DNA of 64,000 nucleotides from Megalonaias nervosa (lineage: Eukaryota; Mollusca; Bivalvia; Unionida; Unionidae): assembly GCA_016617855.1 (NCBI GenBank), contig JAECUM010009315.1, forward strand, positions 1 to 64,000. The letters run 5' to 3'. The position numbers were made by a program, and so were the translations under genes. The notes under the pieces are model-generated. The model did no database searches. It had not been told where the DNA came from and saw nothing but the letters and a program-made list of their open reading frames with translations. The stretch's first letter is position 1. The number at the start of each line of letters is the position of its first letter. Positions 12,301 through 23,872 of the stretch are shown here, piece by piece.

Positions 12301-15300
12301 GTGATATGAATACGGAATCCGGACCTAAACTATATGTACCAAGTATTTACTGTCTGTCTGATTGCTTATAAATGAGACTGTATGAGATTTTAATAATGGT
12401 ATTCCATTAAAAATTTTATTTTGCAGTGTACACTCATGAAGTCATATATTATTAAGAATTAAAGGCCATTCAATGCACAGATTACCTCAAACACCAGGCG
12501 GCCAACAGGCTCATGAGAAATTGAAATATCCATGTACACATAGTCATGCTGAAAGAAAAACAAGAACATCTTAGTCCTGTTAGTAGACTTGTTGTTATCT
12601 TTGTGACAATTTATGTAACAATAACAATAACAAAAAACATTACTTGTCATCTTATTTAGGTTTAACAGAAAGCAAAATTTCCCTGCCTCCAATATCACCT
12701 TTTACAAAAATAAGCATACATGAAAATGCTTTGATTGTTTCATTATCAAATACACTGATACATAAAATATAAGCATACATGAAAATGCTTTGATTGTTTC
12801 ATTATCAAATACACTGATACATAAAATATAAGCATATGTGAAAATGATTTGATTGTTTCATTATCAAATACACTGATACATAAAATTCTTTTTCTTTCAA
12901 AGGCACATGTTTTACCTATGACATTTATTGTTTCTTCTATCAAAGTTATGTATCATGCAATATAATCTAGTCTTTTAAAACTCTTACCAAATAATTAACA
13001 TGAATTCTGTGTTTCTAAAACTTCCTGTACTTCCCCATTTTAGTTTCAAGGGCTAAGTTCCTTGTGGGAGTAAGGATGGACTGACTAGAGCCAAAGTCAA
13101 CTGCATGAATACTGATAATTTTGTCTTTTCATGCACAGTAAGCCTATATAATAGTCTTTAAAAATTAATTTATGGTGTCCCAACAAATATGGTGTTGCAT
13201 CATATATGGTAAATAAGGTAGATATGGTTATAAGGTGAGGATCTCAATAGTTTCAAAGTTATGACTCATCAGGGAAGTCCTTGGGTTGGGATGGAGCCTT
13301 GAGTTAATATCAGTTGCATGTATAAATTTATTTTTTGTGTCCAGCTCTGGCAAGTGTATATATCATCATAAGGTGATGATCTCAATAGTTTCCACATTAA
13401 AACTCAGGGTTCAAGTTCCTGGCGATAGAGAAGGACCCTGGCACATCATCTGGGGTCCCAGTCTAACGTGTGTTCACACTTGAGCCATTGACTACATATG
13501 CCAATACTCAAACCTGTTAGACATACACATGGGCACCCGCAGGATTTTTTGCCCCGGGGTGGTGGGGTGGGTCAGTCAGTCAGTCACAGCCATGAGAGTT
13601 AGTATAGTAAGCAGTCTGAAACTAAAGCTAACATTTACTAAGCATTTTGAACAGAATCTTGTGACATATTTTCAGCTTCATTTGCATGATTGAACTTGTC
13701 GGAATTTTTATATATATATACATATATTTGCAGTATGATTTCCAAGGGGGTGGGTGGTCACATAACCCCCTTGACCTATGCTGCAGGCATCCACAGACAT
13801 ACAGCTCCCCGAGTTACCCCTACAGCCCTCCTTTAACAGTGCGCTGAAGCACTTTTGCATCTGGAGATACCAGTATATGTCAGACTTTTAAATTCCATCA
13901 GTTTACTCCTCTGTCAAAGGTTATATCTGCCAATCAGCTATTGCATACGAGATTTCAATGGACTGCTTAACAAATCTGATCATCTGAAATGCTGGACAAA
14001 AGCTTGCCCAACCAAGCAGTGCCAACTGAAAGATTTACCATATTAACTGTTCCAATTCATTTTTACATTTTTGGTTCAATTTCCGTGAAAAGTGTACATT
14101 ATACTTATAAGTCTTTATTCAATCAATAGAAGAATTTTCAAAACAAAATAATAATGTGCAAATAAGGAGGAGGCAGAGCATCCTCTGCTTTTCTGAGATC
14201 TCAACATGGAAATTACATGATATTCTCATGTGTTCATTAAAGCATTCATAGACAGTTTGGGAGCCTTTACTTCTTTTAAGCCTTTTTTGCAGAATTTTTA
14301 ATTCTAGTTTATTAAAAAAATGCTACAGAAACTCCAGCTCAAAGAGAGAAGAATCTGCCATTCCAAGGAATATGGCTTTCTAAGTTTTATTACTACATAC
14401 ACATGAAGAGCAGCCACTAAAGAGAATTTTTTATAATTTCTGGGTAATTTTTAAAAAAGATATATACAATAAAAAAGTAACCTCTACATTATCTTCCAGG
14501 ACATTTAATGTTTTTCTACATTGTTTTGGGCTTACAAAGTTTACAGGCTTACAGAGTTTACCGACTTACAGAGTTTACAGGCTAAATCATGGCATTTCCC
14601 TGGTGACAGGAGTTAAAATCTTGGAGTCTTCTTGGTTAGAAGATAGGGAATATCATATGTGGGTTACTAAGTGGAATTTTAAGATTCCAACCTTTTTCGA
14701 GTTGAGATGTGACTTGTATGCCTCTTCTCGTAGGGTCTCATACAAGGCATCTGGTCTGTATTCCTCATAGTTATACTTCTCCTGGGCCCAGCACACAAAG
14801 TCATCTGGTCCTCCTATCAGCTGGCCATTAGCAAAACAAATTGCTTTCTCGTTAAAAGCCCAGGACTCTCCTCTAAGCTCCTGTTGAAAAACATAAACAG
14901 TCACCTATCTTAAAATGAAAATGGATACTAAAGAGAACTATGAGTACAAATACTGATACTAGCCATAATAACAGTGAAATACATATAGATATGATAGATA
15001 AGTAGACAGAGAGATTCATTGATTTTCCATTGTTGTAAATCTTTCTCAACATTATAGCCCTCTTTAGGTGTTAAAATTGATACCCTCATGAAAAGGAATT
15101 AAAATGTGCCTGCTTAGTCAGGCTTTTATGCAAATGCTTAGATCAAAGTATATATTGTATTCAGTATTAAATGTGACATAGCTTTCAGACATGTCATGAT
15201 TTATATGTACAAACCTTCTTTTTTGCATCTATGAATAGATCCCATTCAAACTCCAGCATGCCTTTAATAATTGGATCTGAGACTACATTTGGATCCTTTT

Positions 15301-17441
15301 TATGCAAATCCTGCAAGAATATAAAAAAAAATTTCAAATACTGTTTGTACTAAATAAAACAAATACCAATCTGAGTTGTAATATTCGTATATAAACGTTA
15401 TTAAAACACTGAAGAAATAAGAAACTGCACTGACTGGTACTGTTATCATTTTGTGATATTAAATGCTTTCAAAGTATCTTATTTAATAGTTACCCCTTTT
15501 AACTTAACACGTGTAATGCTATAGCTTTATCATTAAACTCTATGAATGCAAAAGATCTAGAATGGTTACTGCTAAAGAGAGAGAAGCATTTTTAATAGGT
15601 TTTACTGATGCAACTCATCATTGTGAAAAACTGATTCAGAATACATGCAGTGCTTAAAATTAACACCATAAAGACGATGCAATTTGCATTTGACATTGTA
15701 TACTGAACCTATTCCCTTGTTTGAAAACATGATAGAAAACTAAAGTTTTATATATGGTTGCTGTACCATTATTCATCAAACTTAGGGGAAACTTCCATGT
15801 CTAAAAATCCATTATATTTTACTGGGCAAGTGAAATTTTAAGTCATTTGCCCTGAATTTTTAATGCAATAGGATGGAGATATCCAAAATTGGGGACCATG
15901 TCATAAAAATTTCCACTTTGGACTAGCAAAAACACTTAAGGACTTTTTCCTACTAGATGACTCTAAGTCAATAAATATAAATGAAAATAAAAGTATGAGG
16001 AAATCTCTTCATCATCAGTGTACTTTTCTACTGACATAAAAGTACTTTTTTGATTTGTTATGACTTGCTGAAAATTATCTGTGTTAATGAAAATGCAAGT
16101 GACTACAATGTATATTTTAAAGTATCTGCAACATGGTATGATGAAGACCGGCAAAAAAAATAAATGAAGCATATTAATTATAATACATGTTCATTACATA
16201 AAATGGATCTAACATGTTTTTAAATATTAATCTTGTATATATTCAAATCTGACTTAATAAACACCCTGTATAAAGGATATATGTTCATAATGGACAGTAC
16301 TGATAAGTTCCTTTTCATAATTCCACTGTCATTTTAAACTTCTATTTTCAAGTGACCATAAAGGATATATAATCTGTTGTCCCTTGATTGTATGTATTGT
16401 AACTTAGCAGGTTTTGCTGCATTAAATATCTTTCTCTAAAAAAAATAATTTGGGATTTTATACATGGCACAGAAGCTCTTAATAAAGTTTAAATAATCCT
16501 ACAACTTAATAGTTCTTCATTCAAAACTTGATTACAGGAGGTATCAGGTGAGTGCATCAGTGTGCTTTTAGACTAGAGTGATGCAGATGGGGAGATACAC
16601 AGCACAACTGAATGTCTTATGTTTTCAACATCTTTTGAAACCAATAATAAGGTTTCAACTGCCAGATACCAAACAAAATATCAATAATAACCTGCACAAT
16701 TTTATTGGATGATAGTCTAAGAAATTATACAATTGATATAATACCTCCTCACACTTATGCTGTGCTAACAGAAACAAACCTTTAGCATTGAAGGGATTAC
16801 AAGATTTATATACACAGAAAAGCAAAGTCAGCATTTACACAGGACCCAAATTATGCTAGCAGATATGAATAAGGTGACAAATCTTAGAAAGAGCCTTTAA
16901 AACAGCAAGTTTTATTAGTACAGGATCCATAACTGCAGCATATACTGGTTGGCCTAATTTACATAAAATGTTCTGATTATCATTCAACATTTTCATTTTA
17001 TTATGGTACATTTTTAGAGCACATAAATTGAAAAGTAAACATGGTTTTAAAGGGAGGAACTGTAAGTAATATTTTGAAAGCTGTTGACTTATTTATATAA
17101 GCTGTGAGAGGGTTCAGCCATAGAAAGCATTACAAAACCATATTCATCGTGTTCATAGATGAATGTATACGTGCACTAGTAAAAAATGGAAAGCAGATAC
17201 ATGACACGTTTTGTGTTATATTTATTTCGAAAACTTCTCGTCGAAGTGAGGAGTATACAGTAGAGAATATGATCCATGAATGTCCCGTGTATCTGTATGC
17301 AATATGGTTTAAGTGCTCTGCCTAGAACAAAAGAAGTGAGTATAGAGAATCTCAACATACCTCGGCACAAAATCGTGCCTTCTGAAAACTTATATCATTG
17401 ATTAAACCGAATATTTCAATCTTCTGTGGTACTGTATCCAT
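4104..17441 (-). CDS. PPIL6: Peptidyl-prolyl cis-trans isomerase-like 6 (host gene, 7 exons found)
   Basis: Seven minus-strand exons with canonical AG/GT borders and matching phases give one continuous reading: 17361-17441, 15215-15310, 14692-14880, 12486-12548, 9761-9911, 9125-9181 and 4104-4239. The first four encode the PPIL6-specific N-terminal region, with the start Met at 17441. The last three encode a cyclophilin domain with the family segments [19 protein letters not shown] and the GILGMANKG loop. Cyclophilins catalyse proline cis-trans isomerisation. PPIL6 is a little-studied member that has been linked to ciliated cells. The exon sum is about 258 codons. The C-terminal exon expected after GG|GT at 4104 was not found between 1 and 4103, so it may lie beyond the left edge or in DNA I could not recognise. 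Introns hold MITEs and tandem repeats. Confidence 0.9.
7690..7811. repeat. Inverted repeat (MITE-like hairpin)
   Basis: Arms of about 49 bp at 7690-7738 and 7763-7811 are reverse complements with a few mismatches, around a 24 bp loop. Both arms contain cctaatcactcacaaagta when read in their own direction. It looks like a small non-autonomous DNA element; no target-site duplication was established. Confidence 0.75.
8190..8545. repeat. Tandem repeat, about 47 bp unit
   Basis: Roughly seven imperfect copies of a unit containing ataacactggtatggtcag and accactgcc. The copies between 8385 and 8480 are nearly identical, which suggests recent unequal expansion. Confidence 0.85.
8672..8903. repeat. 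39 bp minisatellite, about six copies
   Basis: The 39 bp unit (13 codons) contains ctaccagagagtgcttacat. Copies are almost identical and directly adjacent. Because the unit length is a multiple of three and lacks stops, several frames on both strands are open across it; these are not genes. Confidence 0.93.
9125..9181 (-). CDS. PPIL6: PPIL6 exon 6
   Basis: 57 nt, phase 1 to phase 1, between a TTATAG acceptor and a GTAATT donor. It encodes the GNGGESIYG segment of the cyclophilin fold. It is too short to appear as a stand-alone open frame. Confidence 0.85.
9761..9911 (-). CDS. PPIL6: PPIL6 exon 5
   Basis: 151 nt ending in phase 1, between a TTGCAG acceptor and a GTCAGA donor. It encodes [17 protein letters not shown] and the [12 protein letters not shown] region. 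In canonical cyclophilins the catalytic Arg sits in an FHR-I-P-F-M-Q-G-G segment; here it reads [13 protein letters not shown]. Confidence 0.92.
10640..10772. repeat. Tandem repeat, 41 bp unit, three copies
   Basis: Three copies of a unit containing gtttgccttgacttataagt and gagtatatgtggtatattg lie head to tail inside PPIL6 intron 4. Confidence 0.85.
12486..12548 (-). CDS. PPIL6: PPIL6 exon 4
   Basis: 63 nt (21 codons) between a TTTCAG acceptor and a GTAATC donor. It encodes the first strand of the cyclophilin domain (YMDISI, GRLVFE). Confidence 0.88.
12715..12885. repeat. Tandem repeat, about 59 bp unit, three copies
   Basis: Three copies of a unit containing tgctttgattgtttcattat and aaatacactgatacataaaa, just upstream (in gene sense) of PPIL6 exon 4. 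Confidence 0.85.
13526..13796. mobile_element. Possible decayed MITE
   Basis: The left end (atgggcacccgcaggat) and the reverse complement of the right end (gtggatgcctgcagcat) are similar but not identical, and G/C-rich runs lie just inside both ends. This suggests a degraded non-autonomous DNA transposon in PPIL6 intron 3. Confidence 0.3.
14692..14880 (-). CDS. PPIL6: PPIL6 exon 3
   Basis: 189 nt (63 codons) between a CAACAG acceptor and a GTTGGA donor. It encodes the part with FANGQLIGG and the YRPDALYE segment typical of PPIL6. Confidence 0.88.
15215..15310 (-). CDS. PPIL6: PPIL6 exon 2
   Basis: 96 nt (32 codons) between a TTGCAG acceptor and a GTTTGT donor. It includes the segment [10 protein letters not shown] of the PPIL6 N-terminal region. 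Confidence 0.85.
17361..17441 (-). CDS. PPIL6: PPIL6 exon 1
   Basis: 81 nt, phase 0, starting with ATG at 17441-17439 and ending before a GTATGT donor. It encodes 27 residues that begin the N-terminal domain. Confidence 0.85.
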
Positions 17442-17641
17442 TGTTGTTTTCCTTAGTGATGCGATCTGCAGAGCTACAACGCTCGCTATGATCGTACGAT
17501 TGTTTAAAAGCGTTTCAATAACTCAGATGGACACTACCTGGCAGAATTGTATTCAGGAGTCAACGATATTTGCGGGGACCGCAAGCAGGGATCTGGGACC
17601 AGCATTTTTCTTTGTTCTTCATCATCTTTCTTTTTAAACAT

Positions 17642-18500
17642 ATATCTGACAGTAGAACAAAACTATATTATGAAACAGAACATATTTTACTATTTGATCA
17701 TTAATTCAACTTCATAAAAAGATTCAAATTCAGATGGTATTTGCAATTCCCTGGTTCAAAATACAACACTGGACTTACCAAACCAGGCCGACTATTTTGA
17801 ATGGCTTTATTTGTGCATACATGGTGTATGGTCTTTTTTTTTTTTTTTTCTTCTCTCTCTCTCTCATAGTTTGAATCGCTTTAGCATGATCTTATTAAAA
17901 AGCGTATGAAATAGAACAAAATCAGCTACAAATGTAAGTTGTTCAAACCATAAATAGAGATGGTCCAAAGAGGTTTTGGCGCACCAAGACCTCTGACGCC
18001 CAGGGCAGCTGCCCTGTCCCCCTCCCCCTACGTTAGTACGCTACTGCCCCGAGTGAGCTTTGGTGACAGTTAAATGGTAGTAATAAGCAAACAATTTCAA
18101 TTATTTCCATTTCCACAACAGATGAAAGCTGCTTGGGAGTAGTATACACCGGCACTTTTGGACAAAAAGGGACGCTTATGTTAAACAGGCAAAGAAAGTA
18201 TATTGGGAAATTAACATTAGGCCACCATTTTGAAGTGTAGAGGGTAAATTTTTTGTACAAAAATTTTGGACCGGCCTTAGGCCGATTGAACCGCTCACGG
18301 GGGCCCCGCGCGTTGGCAATTTTTAAAAATATATCTATAGAGAGAAAGTAATTTTAAACCGATGGAAGAAAATGTTAAGTTCAATATCATATAAAACTTG
18401 TTTAAAAGTTTATTTCCAATGCCGTGCTCACAAGGGGCCCTGCCAAAATGATCCAAATCGGGTCCCGCGTTTGCTAAGGCCGTTCCTGCCCACAACTGTA
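17642..18500. other. Intergenic DNA with transposon remnants
   Basis: There is no gene here. A segment around 17970-18045 (gggcagctgccctg and a gtacgctactgcc end) looks like one end of a hAT-type element related to the one at 42222-42434. A GC-rich block at 18258-18490 (ccggccttaggccgattg and two ggggcc-containing segments) looks like another MITE remnant. Confidence 0.4.
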
Positions 18501-18507
18501 ATAATAT

Positions 18508-18692
18508 AATGGAACCTGTCTTGAAAGACCACCCTTTCTGCCACAAATTTATGGTCTCTCAAGGCAGGTGGTCTCTCATAACAAGTCACAATGCTATATA
18601 ATCAATAAATTTGTGCATTGAGAATATGGTCTCTCAAGACAGGTGGTCTCACATAAGAGCGGTCTTTCAGGACACGTTTCACTGTATTGACA
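18508..18692. mobile_element. MITE with mariner-like ends
   Basis: The left end (ggaacctgtcttgaaagacc) and the right end (ggtctttcaggacacgtttc) form an imperfect terminal inverted repeat. The inside holds two further ggtctctcaaga blocks. A flanking TA would fit a mariner/Tc1-type target but is not certain. Confidence 0.55.
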
Positions 18693-18875
18693 TAGCATCC
18701 ATCAGTATCAACACAGATTTGAGGGCTGATTGATCAGACTTGTCGGACCGCTGTCTAGACTTAATATTGCATTGTACGCGAGTCTGGCTGGTTGGAAATG
18801 TAACTGTAGCTTATATCTATTTTGGCGGGAAATGTAATCGGTTGTAATTTGTCTGCCCTCTAACTTTAATGAATA

Positions 18876-20412
18876 TATGTTTATCATGTGTACGGTTTTA
18901 AGGTACTCGAGCGCCTGATTCTTCATGGTGTATGTTTATCATGTGAACGGTTTTAAGGTGCTGGAGCGCCTGATTCTCCAAAAAATCGGTCCGGACTTGG
19001 AAAACATTATCACTGATGTACGGGCAGGCTTCAGGCATGGCCGCAGCACTTGCGATCAAGTCCACGCCCTGACAATGTTTGTTGAAAACGGTTTTCATAG
19101 GAACCTTAAAACTGGAATTGTTTTCCATGATGTAACAGCGGCATATGACACAGTCTGGCATGCAGGGCTGTTTTTGAAAATTTCCAGAGTATTGCCGCGC
19201 TGGATAGTTGAGACTATCGAACTGTTCCTTCGCGACAGGCGCTTCAGAGTGCACATCCGAGAGATGTGAAGCTCGTGGATACGTCAGACTAATGGACTCC
19301 CACATGGGTCTGTTCTTTCGCCAAGTCTGTTCGATGTTTATATCAATGACTTGCCTGAAACACAGTCGCGCAAGTTTATGTATGTGGATGACATTGCTCT
19401 CGGGACCCAAAGTAGCTCGTTTACTGAGCTTGAGGAGGTACTGAACAAGGACCTGGAGGAAATGACAGACTTCTTCAAGAAATGGCGCCTACAGCCAAGC
19501 ACAGCAAGGACAGTCTCCACCGTCTTCCACCTTAACGATGCAAATGCGAACCGTGAGTTTTGCATACACCTCAGTGGGCAGTACATGAAACACGACCCGA
19601 TACCAATATACCTTGGTGTGACTTTGAACAGATCACTGACATTCTACAACCACCTGAATAAAACTGCTGCAAAACTGAGCACTCGAAGCAGCCTATTCCA
19701 CAAACTGGCTGGCTCAACCTGGGGCGCTAGTGCTCAGACACTCAAGACATCAGCACTGACCCTCTGTTATTCAACAGCCGAGTACTGCGCTCCTGTCTGG
19801 GCTCACTCGTCCTATACCAAGCTAATTGACGTCCAGCTTAACACAACAATTCGTATAAAATCTTTGGAACACTACGCCCTAGTCCTTTACCATGGCTGCT
19901 GGTATTCAGCAACATTCCTCCTCCACATCTCCGTCGCCAGGAAGTAACCACAAAATAGCTGGCTAAGGTTTATGCTAGTGAGAAACTTCCACTGTACATG
20001 GACATCACTTCACATCCAGCAGTCCGCTTGGCTTCGAGACATCCAGTCTGGTTAGGTCAGTTGTCGGAGGATATGACAACTATTTCGGCATGGAGTGTCG
20101 AGTGGTCTTCAACGGACGTTGTAAACCACTCCCTCGTAGCTGAGCCATCTGTCTGTTCTCCTGGCTTCAACCTTCCACGTCATCTGTGGACCACACTGAG
20201 CCTCTATCGGACAGGACAGGGTTATTGAGCAGTCAACCTTTGTCTGATGGGACCAGGTCACTGACCCTTCCTGTAGCCGTGGAACTCTACACAGCATGTC
20301 ACACATTGTGAACAACAGTCCACTGACAAAGTTCCCCGGTGGACTGCAGGCTCTGTACCTTGCTGATGATGACGCTATTAAATGACTGGGCATGCACACG
20401 ATAAATATATAA
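18876..20412 (+). mobile_element. 5'-truncated non-LTR retrotransposon (Jockey/CR1-like RT)
   Basis: The plus strand encodes RT blocks in order: an AGFRHGRST segment, a TAAYDTVWH segment (palm, first Asp), GLPHGSVLSP, then YVDD at about 19381. It continues through the thumb to the typical C-terminal region (PGFNLPR, RTGQGY and, after a frameshift, SHIVNNSPLT and LADDDAIK). At least two frameshifts and several stops break it. The 5' end is truncated. A 50 bp segment at 18876-18925 is repeated at 18931-18980. The 3' end lies at about 20412 and abuts the HNH coding sequence of element 1, so the LINE arrived after element 1. Confidence 0.85.
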
Positions 20413-20424
20413 ATGTACATAACC

Positions 20425-20650
20425 AGAACCTCTACGTCGATTGCATTCAAGACAGGTCAGCATCACATTTTCACGTATATGACCAAGATCACTATTAATT
20501 CTGTCTTCGGTAAATTGTCTTGGATTATTATTCGAATATCGCCATAACATATTACAGTTACAGCTTGCACAATGATTATTCTGTCGTTGTTTTAGTGTTA
20601 TAATAAATTCAGTATCGACATCAAAATCACGATTATCTTTTTTTGTCACA
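20425..20650 (-). pseudogene. HNH / zinc-binding nuclease domain (C-terminus of the polB-helicase protein)
   Basis: A CxxC pair (CASCNC), a central EDRINSDLGH segment and a second CxxC (CLECNRRR) form an HNH-type zinc-binding nuclease fold. It continues the helicase frame after a shift at a run of seven T at 20638-20644 (seven A in the gene). Its last residues fall at the 3' end of the LINE near 20413-20428; beyond that point the open frame is LINE sequence read backwards. In similar proteins the domain ends within a few residues of the CNRRRG motif, so little may be missing. The role in replication is unknown. Confidence 0.7.
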
Positions 20651-21824
20651 TTGTTTATAACCAGATAGTTTTTTTCTTATTATGTCATTATTAACAGTTT
20701 GATCATTATTTGCTGTAAAATTTATAATAACCCTATGCAGTTGGGATATTCTTCTGACACGAGATACTGCAAGATAGACTAAATTTGACCATTCGATCCG
20801 ATCATCTACAATCCAGATATTTGTATCAGAGATAGTTAATCTCTGTGAAGAATGGATCGTTATAGCGTATCCTAACGTCCATGGAGATTTATCCATGCTC
20901 AATGCACTCTCAACAACATCAACAGCAACCAAAACAATATCATTCAGTACAAGATTTTGTATCCTTGGTGGAACCAAGGCACCAGGAATTTCAACTTCAA
21001 TATTCTGTCGTAGAGTATCTGCTGGGCGATAACACAAAGGTACAGGTAGATCTGAAAACTTTTCTTTATGTAACAGAAATAATTTCTCCTGTAGTTCATC
21101 ACGAACTATCTTTCTACTTGCGACTATCAAATCAGCAGGTTTCCATAAACTCAGAAAATCATTCATAGTAGTTTCTGGAATTACTTTACGCATTATCTCA
21201 CATTGTATTTTATCTGGCTGTAGTCTGATTAATCTTTTAAATTCTTTCAACGGTTCATCAATAGCTCTATAGTCATCATTTATTTCTTCATAATAATCTA
21301 CGTTTATTCTTCAGCCATTCATGTGGAGACTGTCCAACAAAGGGTGGTGGTTGACCATGATCGCCACACATTATCACAGCAGTATTCTTTGTCAATAACC
21401 ATTCAAAAAATGTTTTTAATATTTCTAACGACACCGTGTCTACCTCGTCCCATATAATATACTTAGGTATATATTTTTCACCCATTCGCTCAGGAGTCCA
21501 TGTGTCTCCGCACCATCTAAAGAAACTATGATATGTACATGATTTTACTCCTCGTTCTTTTATTTCTCTGGCAAGTTTATGTGTAGGTGTCAAAACAATT
21601 ATATCTGAATTATTATTCATAAATAATTTAATCGCACGAGTTGTTTTACCTGAACCACCACATCCATTAAGATAAACAGTCTTATGTCTAGCCACAGGAT
21701 CGTATACAGATGGTGCAGATGACTTTGATACTTGATTATTATTTTTGTAATATATTTCCTTAATTTCAACGTCGGCAGATTCAGAATAACTAAGTATATT
21801 TTCTTGCTTTATCCTCCATGTTCC
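20633..21824 (-). pseudogene. SF1 helicase domain (herpes-helicase/Pif1-like), frameshifted
   Basis: The first half carries Walker A (GCGGSGKTT near 21665), a TPTHK segment, Walker B (IIWDEVD near 21470) and motif III (CGDHGQPPP). The second half carries the CYRP block, motif V (IHSSQRLT) and motif VI (LAVSRVRR). The halves are in different frames; the shift lies at about 21301-21308 and the first half then stops at 21288. The frame is open upstream to 21824, so the helicase joins the polymerase with no room for a separate gene. Motif V has Arg where SF1 helicases normally have Gly (SQG), which could impair ATP coupling. The helicase would unwind DNA ahead of the linked polymerase. It can be called a pseudogene unless the breaks are sequence errors. 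Confidence 0.8.
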
Positions 21825-23821
21825 TCATTCACCATTACCGAGTAGCGGTTTAATAAATCCTTATATTTTTTATGTATATAAAATGAATCCGTAGTAACCC
21901 TGGCAGCGTAACGAGGAAATCTATTTATCATCGACAATAGATTTATCGAAACATAGGCTAGCATCGAAGATCTTAAATGAGTAAATTGCGGTGAGTCACC
22001 ATCAATATAGCTCACAATCGTACCTAGTTTGGTTCCATCAGATAAATAAGCATTACATCGGCTTATAAATGTGTTTATTTCCGTTGTATCAGCGATTATA
22101 AAATCTAGTTCAGCATCGTCCATAATCAATCTTGTACAGTGTCGTTTATAATCGTATGAACTACCTTGAGTAAACTTACCGATTATCTTTCTACCAAGAT
22201 CTTTTGCAAGTTTTTCATCATGTTCGTCCCTGCATTTACGGTCATCTTCGTCAAGATCAGGAAATTCTTTCCTGGCATCATCGACATTAAATCTATCCGG
22301 TTCTGGTAACCAAACTTGCTTCTGTGGACTATACGATATAATTGCTTCATTTACTCTCAACGATATTAAAATTCCAGCATCAAGCATATATCGCAATAGT
22401 ACTATTGGAACCCAACATTTTTCTGAAAAATGTCTTCCAAACCAAACATAAGTAATAATATGGAGATCTTCTGTGAACTCGAATGATTCTATATAGGCAA
22501 ATCCGGTTAAGTCAAAATCTGGTAAGGGTCCATTTATCGCTACTCTGGTCATCTCATGTGATGGATGTCCAAATCTCTTAAAGTATTTAGAACATTCTCC
22601 ATATCCAAGAAAACTTCCAGGATAACATGCTACCATATCAACTGAGATAACGTCACTATAGTCGTATTTAGTATTCCATAATCCACCGTGTCCATATTCT
22701 ATACAACTTTTCTGGACGTCTTCAAGAAATTCCGATCGTGTCGGTTTCCATAAATTTTTCTCCTGAGCGAAATGGGCAGCAACCGATGATACGGTAAAAC
22801 AATTATTTAATAATTCTCCAACCTTGATATCGTCAAAAGTATATTTCAGCGCAAGATTTCTCATTTCTTCATGAAGAGTTTCTTTACGATAAATATCACC
22901 ATTAGGCCGTACAAATTGATCGTAATCATGTTCTGAACTTTGAAATAACCAAACAGACACAGGGTCCCTTTTACTGATATTTCTGATAAAATCAAATATA
23001 TGACCACCATAAAATTTAACCGTTCTCTCTCGTGGAAATATTGTTACAGCATTAGTCCATGCATGTGCATTATGATCAACGATATCTATCGAAGATCCTC
23101 TTGATTCATATTTTGATTTATACAAAATCTCTCCGGTTAACGTGCTCACTGTTATTGGAAATTTTAATATCTTTCCCAGCTCAGCAACATCTTTAATAGA
23201 TGCTCCAGTATCTTTAACTGTTTCTGCCCATGTATTTATTTTTTTACGTCGTAAATCTGTTAAGCCATTACCACGTATCGCATTTGTAAAATGTTCTGTA
23301 ACTCGTTCAGCTACACAGTTTATTCTCGACAGTCTCATCGGTTTGAGATCCGCAACGTTAGGTTTATCATTCAGCGGATATATTGCATAGACAACAGCAG
23401 TCACAGGGTAAACTCGTTCATAATACGGTTTATCAATACCAATCAGTATTCCAGGTTTGGATTTATTATTTAAGAGAACAATATTATTTCCCGACTGTAC
23501 ATGGACTGGATCACGCTTATTACGAATAATCCAAATGTACTTACAATAAATTTTATTAAAATATTTTTGATTATCAAGGTGGTTAATAATTACTTTTCCT
23601 CGTTTGTCATTCATCATATTAACAGTATTTCCGATTCTGAATGTTGACCACACATGAGCAGCACCATCGTCACGAAATTCCTTTTTGGCTTCACGGATAC
23701 GTTAAGTTATATCCGCATTCGGTAAAGCTAGATCTTGCATCGAAACACTAAATTTATATTCTGGTAGTCTGTCAAGATCAAATCTAGCGGAGGAGGGTTC
23801 AACTTCGGATAATTCCTCCAT
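21809..23821 (-). pseudogene. Family B DNA polymerase, one in-frame stop
   Basis: The natural start appears to be the ATG at 23821. A single in-frame TAA at 23704-23702 separates the first 39 codons from the remaining open frame, which runs to 21809. In the 614-residue part counted from the codon at 23653, motif A is SVDMVACYPGS (about residue 338), a motif B-like KIIGKFTQGSS lies near 489 and motif C is TTDS (about 587). The usual Asp-Thr-Asp-Ser is thus Thr-Thr-Asp-Ser. No proofreading exonuclease motifs are obvious. The start faces a plus-strand zinc protein across 51 bp with a TATATATATA run, so the two probably share a promoter region. The frame ends at the point where the helicase frame opens, a minus-one shift relative to it, consistent with a former polymerase-helicase fusion. 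Confidence 0.78.
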
Positions 23822-23872
23822 TATTATAATTAAGACAAATATTTAAATTGAATTTTAGTATATATATATATA
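23822..23872. promoter_or_regulatory. Putative divergent promoter of element 1
   Basis: 51 bp between the polymerase start (minus) and the zinc protein start (plus), very AT-rich with a TATATATATATA core at 23859-23870. A shared core promoter is inferred from position and composition only. Confidence 0.4.

Noticed and set aside
20630..20650. Canonical -1 ribosomal slippery site at the helicase/HNH junction
   Set aside because: The A7 run is in the wrong phase for an X XXY YYZ heptamer, and the required shift is in the other direction (one base fewer).
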